DNA of 64,000 nucleotides from Spinellus fusiger (GCA_025094145.1 JALLLS010000045.1:124001-188000), one strand, 5' to 3'; shown: positions 23,307 through 35,025, numbered from the stretch's first letter. Numbers and translations are program-made. Notes: a model not told the origin generated them from the letters alone.

Positions 23307-24214
23307 CAGCCTTATTTATTCTTATTTCTTTTTAACCTTTTCTGTGTGTGTTTACTTTTTATTTATTTTTTTTATTTTTTACTTTATTTTTATATTAATA
23401 GAGCAGCCATGATTGGGCCTTGCTTCTTTAGTCCATGTATATTTTATAACATCACTCTGCTTCTATCCACTGTTCTATTTATAGTAATAATAAAAAAGTG
23501 ATGGAGAAATGGGGTCCATAACAGTAACCATTCTAATTATAAGAGCTGTCTGTGTAATAAACCTCTTTCCTTTCTTGAGCATATGTGTTACTTATAGTAT
23601 CACTTTCTGTTAAGAAATCAACAGAAATGTTCCGAGGGACTTAGATGGGATAGCATAACATGACTGTCTTTTTTTTTTTTTTTTTTTTTTTTTGGAATAA
23701 TAGAAAGAGAGAGTATAGATGTGTGTGTGTGTGCTGACACTAGACAAAGGACAAAGGGTGTAGAGTAGAATAGCATTATTTATTTATATTCCATAGAATG
23801 AGTTCTGTGTTGGTATGTCAATAAAACATAATTACAAATGCCACACTTAAGAATTTAACAAGGATTCTTCTTGGTAGGCACTTGTCCAATAGCGTCTTTG
23901 TACTAACCAATCCTCTACAGAAGGTACATTTGGCTTGTAGCGTGGATACATTTCTTAATTTTCGGATCGGGACTGAAGAGTATGTCTATTTTTAGAGAGG
24001 AAGAAACGGTGTCTTTGGCATTGACGTTGGTGTAATTTAAGGCAGTGATAATAATAGATTCCTATTCTTATCATTCTTATTCTTATCATTCCTATTCTTA
24101 TCATTATAGTATAGTACAGCCATAGGAGAGACAGTGGATGATTAACTACTATTGAGTTGTTATGAATACATTCTGTGTGTGTAATCATAAATAGTGATTT
24201 TTCAGTAATTACTA
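23307..24214. other. Intergenic, low complexity
   Basis: T-rich 3' flank of the MARVEL-type gene, a poly(T) run at about 23671-23693, a short TG tract and a TTCTTATCA-type short repeat at about 24059-24106. No gene seen. Confidence 0.6.
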
Positions 24215-24610
24215 CTAGCAGCCACTTGGCCTACTGCGAGAATTTTGCAACCTACGCTTTGCTTTAGGGGGAGAATTGGCTCTTCTTAATGGGTCATGAC
24301 TGCTAGCACTTTGTACTCATAACTCAAGCCAATGCTTATCAGAGTTGTGTTTTTACAGTTGATATAAACAGTGTGTTAAAGTGTTAATATTTTATTTTAG
24401 ATTCAACATAATAATAATAAATATATAGACCAAGAACTAAAGTACTATTATGTAAACAATATTAATAGTAGATCTACCTTCTCTTCCTGGTATTCGTGAG
24501 TTCTGGAGATCCAAGAGAATTCTAATCCTACTTGTGGCTGTTTTATTTTTACGATTTGCCAACTGTTAGTTTCTCGTTTTTAGTGTATAAGACTCAAGGT
24601 AATATTATTC
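24215..24610. mobile_element. Short (deleted) copy of the Helitron-like element at 30.6-31.9 kb
   Basis: Both ends match the longer copy in the same orientation. Left part: CTACTAGCAGCC, then GAATTTTGCAACCTACG and CAAGCCAATG..TATCAGA (24218-24350 versus 30640-30755). Right part: TTTTTAGTGTATAAGAC then AAGGTAA (24575-24604 versus 31816-31843). The middle (about 24370-24540) does not visibly match, and no helicase coding is left. Best read as a non-autonomous or internally deleted relative. Terminal boundaries are approximate. Confidence 0.55.
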
Positions 24611-25031
24611 TGTATACTGCTTAGTATATCTCTTCTCAGCGTGTCTTGGTTGTGCTGTATGAAATTCAGGCGACCTTGCTCAATATTAGCATACATATCT
24701 ACTCTATACTGATAAAAAGGGCCTTCCAAATAAATGCAAGTGATTAAAATGATTTCTGTACATCAATCTAAAGCAGCAGTGTTTTATTGTGCTTATCATG
24801 ATATTCTGGTTATTGACTGAGCATGTATTTATATTTCAACCTGACTGTCCTGTAGGAGAAAAAAGTACTTATTTCATAGAATTATATGACTGATTCATCT
24901 CACTAATTCTCTGCAGTAAGTCGACATTATTATTTGGATAGTTACAATGATTTTTGTGCAAATGACCCTATCCACAACATCTTGTATATCTATTTTGAGG
25001 ATGGTTTACTCAAGAAAAGTTATTGTGAATA
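24611..25031. other. Intergenic
   Basis: AT-rich sequence between two transposon remnants; nothing recognisable. Confidence 0.5.
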
Positions 25032-26057
25032 CAGCCACATCCAATTGAGTTGAATACTTTTGAAAATAAATATCAGGACGAAATATTTAGGATATGTTCA
25101 ACATTAAATAAAAACACTTTGCATTTGATCTATAAGCTTAAGACTTAAGCATACCAAAACTCAACATCTTTATTTATTGAAAATAAAATAATAATAATAC
25201 AATTAATACTTTGTATGGCCTCCTTTGGTATCAATGACTGTCTGGCATCTGTCAGTCATATTTTGAACTCATTGTTGTGCAAGTTCAACACCAACTGTCT
25301 CCCACTCTTCTGCAAGTAGAGTATTCAAAATTTCAACATTGGTAATAGATACTCTTCTTTCTTCAATTCGTCTTTCTATAGCCCACCAGATATATTCAAT
25401 TGGGCTCAAGTCAGGGATTTGTGTGAGCCAGTAATCAAAATGACTAATCTGATGTGCCTTTTTCTACCATCTAGCATAGCCCTCAGTAGAGCAGCTATCA
25501 CACTTGCTTATTCAAGTTATTTATCTTTGTTTTTTCAGCTAAAGCCGGTTTGTGATCTACATAAAAAGATACAAACCCTAGTTGCTTACAGTAGCTGATA
25601 ATAGTGTTTCTACATACATCCACTTCAATAACTCAACACTTCCAATTTCAGCTGATTGTATGAGGCAGATGGAATCTTTCTAATGACTTTTTCCAGGTGT
25701 CCAAGGTCCCTACCATTCATCTATTATTATTATGGGTTTTCCATGACTCTCTAGATGTAATAGCGATATATGTTTATTGATGTTCCTGATGCTATTCTAA
25801 CTATGGGCTTTTTCATCTCAATTACACTCACAATCACAGCCAGTTTAAATACAGTCTTCAACAGACAATAGATGTCTAATTATTTTCTATCTTTTTCCTT
25901 TTCACATTCTCCACAAATGTGAGTTTCTGAAAATCTATCTGACATAGTGTGTTAGTTTAATAATATTTGTAAAGAAAAAGAGCTTCATACAAAATAAAAG
26001 TCTTTTCCCCTTTTTATCATGTTTTCAGCAATCACTAAATTCAATTGAGTGTGGCTG
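25032..26057 (-). mobile_element. Degenerate Tc1/mariner element (transposase remnant on minus strand)
   Basis: The ends carry imperfect inverted repeats: CAGCCACATCCAATTGA at 25032 and the complement of CAGCCACACTCAATTGA ending at 26057, next to TA on the left. Minus-strand translation near 25200-25440 shows the Tc1 C-terminus: YWLTQIPDLSPIEYIWWAIE, and CQTVIDTKGGHTKY. Near 25510-25640 it shows the helix-turn-helix/linker remnant VCRNTIISYCKQLGF..KPALAEKT. The first catalytic block (WSDE-type) is missing and there are many stops, so the element is dead. The segment 25086-25187 is repeated at 32724-32822. Confidence 0.75.
25086..25187. repeat. About 100-bp block shared with 32724-32822
   Basis: Direct-orientation match: GGATATGTTCAACATTAAAT, then CACTTTGCATTTG, CTATAAGCTT, ACTTAAGCATACCAAA and ATTTATTGAAAATAA all recur in order at 32724-32822. 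Here it is the 3' non-coding end of the Tc1-type element. Confidence 0.85.
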
Positions 26058-26282
26058 TGTATTATTCATTAGACAACTAATTTATATATCTCAGACGCTT
26101 TAACGAAGTTCACGGTGTTGGACAGAATATACACAGAGAAAAGGCATTGTTATAAGAAATGAAGGATATAGTGTATATTATTTATTTATTTTAGTATAAA
26201 AATGGTGTGTGATTTACTAGGACTGATATATATTTTTTCTTTTAGTTAATTTATAATTGAAGCAATAACTATTATACATCTA

Positions 26283-27629
26283 CAGTCACACAACATTAGA
26301 AAGTATACGAGCCCATAATTTATACATTTTTAAACATGATTCTTCTTCTTGTTTTTACCACTGAATCACATTCCATTAAGCATTCTCAAATGTCAAATGC
26401 AGAATCCTCAACTAAAAACTCTAGAGTTTATAATAAGCTTGAAGAAAGAGAGTACAGGGGTGTTTACTGGCTTAAAAAAGAAAAATACTCCATGGGTGCC
26501 ATTTCAAAGGTCATTGGCATTAGCAAGTCTACTATCCAAAAGATCATTAGTAGAATAAAGACCAATGGTACACCTCTACCAAGACCTAGTTCTGGTGCAC
26601 CAAAAAAACTTAACGAGAGAGACCTCAGATGACTTGAGGCCATTCTAAGAGGCAACCCATTTGCCTCCTATAACTACATAAACTTTGAACTTAAGGCATA
26701 TGAGATAATCATCTGTAGAGCAACATTCAACAGATATATACATTAGATTGGGTTTGGTTCCTACTTCGCACCACACAATCTAAGGCTGTCTGAAGAAAAC
26801 ATGAAGAAGAAGGCTTTGTTGGGCGAAGGAACGGGTCAATTAGACTCCTGAGGACTGGAGACGCGTCGTATGGTCTGATGAGTCACGGTTTGAAGTAGAG
26901 GGTTACCAGGGAGGAGCCAGAGTGATTCAAAAGATCGGCGAGAGGTATAAGGCTGCTCATATCATACCTACAACCAAATGGGGGAAAGGCAGCATAATAA
27001 TCTGGAGCTGTTTCTGGGCGGGTGGATTTGGGCCTTTGGTATTTGTTGATGGCACTGTGAATCAGGACGTATATGTCAACATTTTGGCAGAAAAATTTCT
27101 GCCATGGCTCATTGAATTGAATGAGAAGGAGGATAAGTAATTTATATTCCAAGAAGATGGGGCTAACTGCCATACAGGTGGCTATACAACATGGTGGAAA
27201 AACACACATGTAATTAGGCGCTTTGATTACTGGCCTGCCCAAAGTCCTGATCTCAACCCCATCGAAAATCTCTGGAGCTGTCTTGATAAGCTTATTGATA
27301 ACAAGAGGGTTGGTATCAAAAATATCAATGAGCTCAAGACAGCTTTAGAAGAAGCTCGGGGAAATATCCACGTTGATCTTGCCGAACGTTTAGTTGACTC
27401 AATGAAGGACCACTGCCAGGCAGTTATTGATGCCAAAGGTGGCCCAAAAAGATATTAAATAAAAACTTTTTTATATATATTACTATAGACACTATTTTAA
27501 ACTAACTTTGTGTTGAATTTGAAGTCATTAGTATGTGTTTTGAGGTCGTAACATTTATATCCGTAAAGCATGCTTTTTTTCAGGATTTCAAAAAATGAAA
27601 ATCGTATACTTTCTAATTTTGCGTGACTA
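26283..27629 (+). mobile_element. Tc1/mariner element with intact ends and TA target duplication
   Basis: 1347 bp. Terminal inverted repeats: CAGTCACACAACATTAGAAA at the left and, at the right, the complement of a near copy (TAGTCACGCAAAATTAGAAA), both continuing into GTATACGA-type sequence. TA lies immediately outside each end (26281-26282 and 27630-27631), the expected target-site duplication. It carries a broken transposase gene (separate entry). Well-preserved ends suggest it is the youngest of the three Tc1-type elements here. Confidence 0.9.
26390..27458 (+). pseudogene. Tc1-type transposase, disrupted
   Basis: Cut-and-paste transposase of the Tc1 group. N-terminal helix-turn-helix: YSMGAISKVIGISKSTIQKI, then linker TNGTPLPRPSSGAPKK. 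Catalytic blocks are WSDESRFEV (first Asp), FQEDGANCHTG (second Asp) and SPDLNPIENLW (Glu); I count 35 residues between the second Asp and Glu, i.e. DD35E. Lesions: TGA at 26630, TAG near 26743, a one-base frameshift near 26820, TAG near 26841 and TAA near 27138. It cannot encode a full protein as it stands. The end GGPKRY then stop fits the family. Confidence 0.88.
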
Positions 27630-27877
27630 TATGTTTTGACTGTATAAATAGATTAAAATATCAAAATACTGCCTCTATATTTTATATTCACTTGGAGAAT
27701 AAAGAACATTGATACCCGATGTAGAATTTATACTACATTCTACTAAATACATATCTCCTGTATTTTTCAGAGAAGCCTCCATGTAAGTCATTTAAACAAT
27801 TATTTGCAAACATTAGCTAATTTGGCAGATTGAATAGATTGATGTTCTAATTATGTGTTCTAACAGTATAGTTTGTT

Positions 27878-29928
27878 TTAAAGTAATTTGTCAGGACGCT
27901 CAACAAATCTTAATTCATGAGGCATAGGACGGAAAGTCGAGCCATGGTTTATAGATGTCGTATAATCGGTATATACAGGATTATTATTGGAATCAAGCAT
28001 TGGCTCAATTGTACAGCATGACCAAAGATTGACATAAATATAAAAGAGTTCTGCCTCAACCTATTGAATAGTCAAATAAAATTATTTTGTTAAAAAGAAT
28101 ACTCAAATATTTCTTAAAGATATTACCAGGTAACTTCCAGGGCAAATGCGTCTTTATAGTGCCACACATCAACATTAGTAAATCAAAGATAAATGATGTT
28201 ATGCTGTTTATTTTTATCTTCCCTATCCAAAGTTGAATTAATCGCGCTCACTTGTGTTTCCATTTGCTGATGCAAACATTGTACTTCTGTTGTTCATAAA
28301 TCGCTCTGGAATAAACTTATCTGGTTCGGAATAAACATCAGGATTTCGGTGCATAGTATACATATTGCTAGAAAGTATTGATCCTTTTTTGATCAGATAG
28401 TTATCAATTATGACTACATAAAATGAGAAAAGATGAGTCAGTTTCCTTTAGTATTGAGCAGATATAATATACTGACTATCCTTATCAGCAATATGAGGAG
28501 CACTCAAAGAAGAAATAGGGAGATAGCGTAACAATTCTCTTTGAACAGATAGTATATAGGGGAAATGTTCACGTTCTGAGAAAACTGGTAGTCGTCCATG
28601 TTTGGCGACAAATGTGTCTATCTCATCACAAATCTTTTTCTGGATTTCTGGATGGTGTGATAAGAAAAGGAAAGTCCATGAAGCTGATGTAGCAATAGTG
28701 TCTGTTCCAGCAGTAATTATGTCATCTAAAAAATGAGTTTAGTCTCGTAGAATACTGAGAGTCTTTATGCAATTCAACTCACTCATAATCACAATCAAAT
28801 CTTTTTCCTCGAATTGGGTCTTTTCATTCGATTCATATATCTTTTTGAAGGCTGAATTGGTGTCGCTCTCAAAGGCTTCTTTAAGTAACTTCTTCATGAG
28901 AGGGTCACGTGAATTACGAACCCATTCACTGTCTTTCTTATCTTTATCACTTATATAGTCAATAAAAGATAAAGCAGGAATGTACGAGCTTATTTCTTCT
29001 GCAAGACCAGCCTTCTGTACAATAACACTAACAGAATCTATAATCTCTTTGTATAATGGATCTTCAGGTGAATCCACACGCATCGCACAATATAATCTCA
29101 ATATCACATTAAGAGAGGCACAGTTAGCATAGTCAAATGGATTCACGCTCTTCTTTGACTTTGTTTGTGCCATCAATTCTTTTACAAGACATTCTGTCTC
29201 AAATAAGAGTACATCATTAGAATCATTCAAAGCCTTGGGTGATATGAAATTGGTAGTTATGATAAATTGTTAATACAGCTAAGAGCTTATGAGTTTTTTC
29301 CCCTTTACCAGCTGCTCTTGCTTCTGTCCATCTTTTTCGGTATTTAGCAAAAATAACACCTCTAAGGTTCAAAGAGAAAGTAGAAATTAGATCTCTATAC
29401 ACATCATAAATTTGTTGCATTTTACCTGCTATCATGACTGTGATATTTATCACTAAAATTATTAGGTGGACGTGAGGAAGTGCCAACCCCATTAGTTACA
29501 AATACTTTATGGGCAAGTCCTGGATCTGATATAATGATGAAATCTTTTACGCCCATCTTGATATGAATAATAGGCCCTGGAAGTGTATACGTTAATCTAT
29601 GCTGACATGAATAGAACACACTATTTACCCAATTCTTTATGCCATTCATGAAGTTTAAGTTCGAGAGATTTAACAAGATGTGGTATGTGGCCTAAAATAC
29701 ATGATGAATCTTTCAATAATTCATGGTATAGCTCTTACCAACAATTGGGTAGTTTCCTTTTGGCATTGGGATTGAGCCAGATTCTTGGTTTTTGTCCTTT
29801 TTCATAATATGATAAACTGAATAGGCAGCAGTAACAAGAGCCACGGCACTCATCAGTGGTAGTTTTGAATCATTCAAGATTTCACTGATAACTTGAGGAT
29901 TTGGGAGTGATAACAAGAATGAAGACAT
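27878..29928 (-). pseudogene. Cytochrome P450, disrupted in the heme-loop exon
   Basis: Class II (microsomal) P450 of a fungal family. Start at 29928; the N-terminal anchor includes PLMSAVALVTAAYSVYHIM, then a Pro-rich PMPKGNYPIVG. The C-helix RKRWTEAR, I-helix DDIITAGTDTIATSASW, ExxR (RELLRYLP), and PEPDKFIPERF are all intact across well-spliced exons, and the last exon (AELFYIYVNLW..IEPMLDS through RFVERPDKLL, stop 27880-27878) is also intact. Only the heme loop is broken: after NGNTSERD come TAA, FNFG, TAG, GR at about 28221-28245, and the intron that should split Arg (AG/A) before RICPGSYL has lost its GT donor (AT instead). Ancestral sequence was presumably F-x-x-G-x-R-x-C-x-G. Could encode a truncated protein without heme binding; function as a P450 is not possible. 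Confidence 0.85.
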
Positions 29929-30639
29929 TTAATGAGACAAAGCAGAAAGAGCGAGACCTTTGTTAGATTTTATAAGTAAGTGAATGTTATGTAGTAATAC
30001 AGAGGCATTTGCCATTGAAGCTTGTGTGATCTCTTTACTATTACCACTACTATTATAATTATAATAAGACCCTAAAACAGAATATTTGTTCTTAGGTTCT
30101 ATCGCTTTATGTTGTTCAGTTTTCTTCTCTAAACACAAAGTTTTACTTTTTGATGACTGATTGTACTGTATTTGTCTCACCAAAAGTTATATTTATCCAT
30201 TCTTTTGTTAGCAGTATAATATGTTCGTACACTATTGTTCAGAAACAAACAGGAACAAGAAGTGTATTTGGTAATAAAAAGAGTTATATTTCTCACAGTT
30301 CTATAGTACAACATCTACAACTACTTATATACTTTGCAGACCATGTTAAAGTAATCCAATTTATATAGTAGCAATGTCTTTTGGAATATGTGGACTAAAT
30401 TCTTCAACATTCCCAATACTATCTATGTATTACAGATCTTACACACTGATAAACCTTTTTTATTCAAAATAAGCCTTTTCTTGCATGAGAAAACATGTCC
30501 TACGCTTACCGCATGGAACCGTAGTACGACTTTTGGTATTAAGATGTATGCCTGTTAGTATCTATTTATTACCATTTGCTTCTAGAAGTAAAGCACATCT
30601 GATCAATTACATCAAATAATTTACTAGATTCCAGTAAGC
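29929..30639. other. Intergenic upstream of the P450 pseudogene
   Basis: AT-rich, with small unsupported ORFs on both strands. No repeat or gene is recognised. Confidence 0.5.
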
Positions 30640-31854
30640 TACTACTAGCAGCCATACATCGGCTCACGACGGGAATTTTGCAACCTACGCTTTGCTTTGG
30701 GGAATTTTTGCCCTTTGGGTGTGTACATCAAGCCAATGTTTATCAGAACTGTATTGATATCTAAGCTGGGATCCAGATTCCGAAGTAGCATTGTAGGAGA
30801 CCCTATTTTCAGTTTCAAGTGTTGAGGAGGAAGTCCGTCTGTGTTGTCTATGGGGTTTAGCCAAAAGAAATCCAGGCAGTTCAAAGAGTAAACAAAGTCT
30901 GATGTTTATTTACTCTTTCACACTTGTTGTATACTTTTCTAATTTATAGTATCTACTAATTCTAAAAGAGATTCCTCTCTTGCTAAAGTGTCGTCCTTTA
31001 GTTATACGCCTTGCTAATAACTCTTCTTCTATTGTGTGGTCTCTTTTAAGTGGTTTGTGTTTTTATTGATGGGGATGATTGATATTTCTATCTATGGAAA
31101 ATGATTATCCGCTTGGATTTATGCTATTGAGATGTTCAACTGGAAGATCCACAGCTAATTCATCTGTAAGTGCTTTATCATTACTGTAAAAACTAAAAAA
31201 AAAATCTCCAAAAGGAAATCCATGTATAATATAGTCATTGATATGTACAACATCAGAGTGTTTTGGTGTGAGTATAACTTTTGTAGCTATTTGGTCTCTT
31301 ATGTATGATGGCAGTGTGTCATTTCCAGGATATAATATACTACCATGGATTGTATCTTCTAAGTTCTTCATGTCATGGTGTGTCAACAACATATCATCAG
31401 TAACTCTGATCAGTTATGAGTTTCCTGCTGTCTGAACACTTCCATTGCCAGCATCAAAAAGGTGTCTTTGAAAACTACTGCAAGATGTTTGCAAGTATAC
31501 TGTTTTCTGGTGATATGGATTGCCCAATACGCATATTCACAACTGACTTAAATATTTTTATGAAATTCCATATGGAAAATTTGTCTATACACTGATCAAC
31601 ACCATCTATCTTACTTCCTTTGTGTACTACTGGGAGAACTTTGTGCAAATCACTACCAAAAGGTACGAACTCCAATGCAAACCGTTGTACTCTTATACTA
31701 TCTCCAAAAGATCAATCCACTACATCAGATACACTACAACTTATCATAAATGCCTTATTTCATACCATTGATCTTGTAACCGTTTTTTATACAATTTGAA
31801 AATTGCTAACTTCTTGTTTTTAGTGTATAAGACCTAAGGTAAAATTATCATGTA
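30640..31854 (-). mobile_element. Helitron-like element remnant with PIF1-type helicase fragments
   Basis: The minus strand encodes pieces of a PIF1-family helicase in the expected order: FGSDLHKVLPVVHKGSK (about 31620-31670), IWNFIKIFKSVVNMRIG, then ILTPKHSDVVHINDYI..LPVEHLNSINPSG (31105-31300), then GLPPQHLKLKIGSPTMLLRN (30770-30840). PIF1 helicases of this type in fungal repeats are usually from Helitrons. Frames are interrupted and the N-terminal (Rep and Walker A) parts are absent. The ends match the shorter copy at 24215-24610. The right end is interrupted by a Tc1-type element starting at 31855. Confidence 0.7.
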
Positions 31855-32719
31855 CAGTCCCATGTAATAGATGACTAAACAAAAAGTCAATTTATTTATT
31901 TGTTTTTATTTGAAGAATATAGGCATATCTATCAGTCTAGAATGTTCATAATAAACTATTCACAGAATAACACAAAATTTGGAGTATTTGTTCTTTAGAT
32001 AATTATCTACATCCTCATTATAAATATATTGCTTAGCACTTTGTAGCAAAGTCTTTATTCTTTATCACAGTGTAGCACTTTCTTGGCATGCTATCCACTA
32101 AATTTTCTAGAAATTCATTTGGTATCTTCTCCTATTCACTACACAATCATTATTCAAGCTGTTTTTCATTGGTTATGCTTGTGAGTAGATGTTATATCAG
32201 GTTTTCTTGATGGTGAGCATGAAAAAACCGATGAGTTCATTCATGTATTTTAGAAATGTCCTATGATAAATATTCACACCTGTGCTATTCATATTTTTCA
32301 AATGATATACAATTGTCTGTAAGGGTTTCTGCGAATAGACAAAACGATTGCCAGTTTTGAAGTAAATGACACCTCCTCAGGTCTTTCTGTACTCATTTTG
32401 AGTTGAGTTGTGCCTTTGCTTTTATACAATAGAACGATCCTGCCCACTGTGCTCTTTGGGATGTCAAGATTGTCAGCAATCTCTTGATAAGTAGCTTGTC
32501 TTTTTCATTGTCCTGTGTTTTGACCTCTAATAAACATATCATGATCTCTTCTTTTGATGAGACTATCTTTATGTTCTTGGCTAAGACTCTACTTATTTCT
32601 ATTGCTTAAGATCATTTTCTGAATAAGTTAGAAAAGAAAAGAAAAAGGCCTCTATCTTATTTTTGAAGAATAAAAAATAGAAAATTATCTTTTGTTTAGT
32701 CACTTATTACTTGGGACTG
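31855..32719 (-). mobile_element. Deleted Tc1/mariner element inserted beside the Helitron-like copy
   Basis: 865 bp with inverted repeats of about 30 bp: CAGTCCCATGTAATAGATGA at 31855 and the complement of CAGTCCCAAGTAATAAGTGA ending at 32719, both continuing CTAAACAAAA. TA precedes the left end. The minus strand keeps a helix-turn-helix (TYQEIADNLDIPKSTVGRIV, about 32440-32500) and the C-terminal tail (NEFLENLVDSMPRKCYTVIK, about 32060-32125), but the catalytic core is missing. Confidence 0.8.
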
Positions 32720-32723
32720 ATTA

Positions 32724-32822
32724 TAGAATATGTTCAACATCAAATAAGACACTTTACATTTGGTCTATAAGCTTCACACTTAAGCATACCAAAGCCCAAT
32801 ATCTTTTATTTATTGAAAATAA
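32724..32822. repeat. Second copy of the 25086-25187 block
   Basis: Starts four bases after the right end of the Tc1-type element at 32719 and matches the 3' non-coding end of the other Tc1-type element in the same orientation. It is a solo fragment with no transposase coding next to it. Confidence 0.85.
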
Positions 32823-33200
32823 GAAAGGATATATTATACATAAAAATATAGACCCTTCATCAGCATGGAGCATTATTTTCTCTTGCTTAGTGACTTTATT
32901 TTGTTTCCAATCCCACTCTTAATCCACAACAATAAAATTGGCCTTAGCAATGGACAGTAACAGCTCATTCTTATCCAAAAGCAGTACAACAATCACAGTA
33001 TAAGAAAGAGAACTTTAATAGCACGTGACATATTTCTACGTCATCCACCAAGGCCACCTTCGACAGAGCCTCCACCCTGTCAAAATGAAAAAGTGCATTG
33101 TGACACTCTTTATTGCCCGTCTCTTTTTCTTTCCCTTTGTCGAGGGCGAGAAAAGAATCCCTTCCTTTTTTCCAAGAGTAGCTTTATTTCCCTTTCTATA
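32823..33200. other. Upstream region of TIM50
   Basis: Boundary between the transposon-rich zone and the TIM50 gene. CACGTGAC-like sequence at 33021-33028 and pyrimidine tracts precede the start. No gene of its own. Confidence 0.5.
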
Positions 33201-35025
33201 ATGCTTCACAGTCTTGCCTCTCGGAGTCAAAAACCACTCCAGACAGTTCTTCGCAGAGCATATACTTCTGGTTCAAAAAACCCGGATTCTACAAATGTAT
33301 CTAGGCTTACTCAGGAAGCTCTGGCACAGAAAACAGGCCAAGTAAAGAACAAGTCCACACTTCCCAAGGGTGACAAGAAGCCCTCCAAGGGCACCCAGAA
33401 TACTGAAAACTACACAAGGTCAATTGCTTTGGGTCTGGGTCTTGCTGTAGGTGCTTTAGCTGGTGGATTCTTTTATTACGGTAAGTTCAGTGCTTGAGAC
33501 AAGGGTAAAGAGAGAGAGAGAGAAGTATTATTTTATTGTGGAATTTGGCGTGTCATGATTTATATTGACTCTATTCTACACTGTATCATATTATATCGTA
33601 TTGTATTATGCTATATCACACTACATTACACTACACCATACTATACCACACCACACCACACCACATCACATCACATCACGTCACACTACTACAACAACAG
33701 GACGTCCTTATGGCAATGAAAGAGATGAAAAGGTACAACGAAAAGAATGGAGTCAAATGTATACATACTGATGATGGTGTATCTGTTACTATAACCACCA
33801 GTATGCTGAGGATAATATCTTTACTACTGCCTACCGTCGCTGTTCAGATCGTATAGTAGACTTTCAGCAGGTCAGTCAAAGAACACCTAAAGGAGTAAAA
33901 AGTCAACCGGACTGATAACACAGAATATAGAAAATGTCTGAGCCTATCTGGGACAATCTTCTTCCTGATCCTCTGCCTGAACCCTACCGCCGCCCTTATA
34001 CACTTGTGATCAATCTGAATGAGACACTTGTTTACTCTACTTGGGATGTAAGTAACACGGGGCAGACAAGAGGAGAAGAAGTACTCAATGCACAGACAAA
34101 TACTCTTCTGTATTATTAGAAAGAGAACGGGTGGCGTCATGCAAAACGACCTGGTGTAGACTACTTTTTGTCTTACCTGTCTCAATTCTATGAGATTGTT
34201 ATTTTCACTTCTCAATCTTCTATGGTAAGGATGCCAAGGACATTGGGCAAAAGAGAGAACAGAGAGAAAAGGGCTAAAGAACAAATGGTGTGTCTTTTAG
34301 AATGCCATTGCTATCTTGGACAAATTAGATCCTTACCAATACTCCATGTACCGTCTTTACCGTGAAGCCACTCGCTATGTGAATGGACAGTATATTAAGG
34401 ATTTGTCTCATTTGAATCGTGATCTCAGCAAAGTGATTATTATGGATTCTACTCCTGCTGCTTTCTCCATGCAGCCTGAGAACGGCATTGCTTTAAAACC
34501 ATGGACAGGTGAAGCTGGAGATCATGGTCTTGTAGACTTTATTCCATTCTTAGAAGGTGACTTTTTCTTTCTTTTGTCTGTTCTCTGCACTTGTCACTTA
34601 TTCATAACTCTTACTCAATGTCTACAGCCATTGCACTGACCAATCCCGATGATGTGAGAAGCATTCTAAAGAGTTTCGATGAAGACATTCCCAAGGAATG
34701 GGCCAGACGTGAACAGGAAATGGAGGCCATTCACATAAAACAGTGGCAGGAGGAACAGGCAGCAAAAAAGAAAAAGCCTAACTTGGGCTCATTGTTGGGT
34801 GGTGGTGGTGCTAGTGCCTCACAGCCTCAAGAGGAAGCCCCCCCTACCTACCTGGAGCAGATGAGAAAACAAATCCGTGAAACATTTGCTGCTGAGCATG
34901 AGCAAATGAAGCAGCAGCAGGATGAACTGCTGAAGAAGGATATTGAAGCTCAAAAGGAACAAATGAGAGAAATGAAGCTTACTGTTTGGGACTTGATGAC
35001 AAGAAATCCTAATGATACTAATTAA
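33201..35025 (+). CDS. TIM50: Mitochondrial import receptor subunit TIM50
   Basis: Presequence receptor of the TIM23 inner-membrane translocase. Exons 33201-33480, 33701-33732, 33802-33870, 33931-34047, 34120-34224, 34301-34556 and 34628-35025; phases agree, giving 418 residues. Residues 1-25 are a basic presequence ([20 protein letters not shown]). The membrane span is [20 protein letters not shown], directly followed by the family motif [16 protein letters not shown]. Then [37 protein letters not shown] and [18 protein letters not shown] from the FCP1-like domain. The phosphatase motif DxDxT reads NLNET, so it should be catalytically inactive, as in other TIM50 proteins. A coiled coil ends the protein. 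Without splicing, the first exon alone would look like a separate 98-residue mitochondrial protein; the spliced reading is far better. Confidence 0.93.

Noticed and set aside
33093..33497. Separate small mitochondrial membrane protein
   Set aside because: A GTAAGT donor follows the membrane span and splicing continues into [11 protein letters not shown], the TIM50 signature; it is exon 1 of TIM50.
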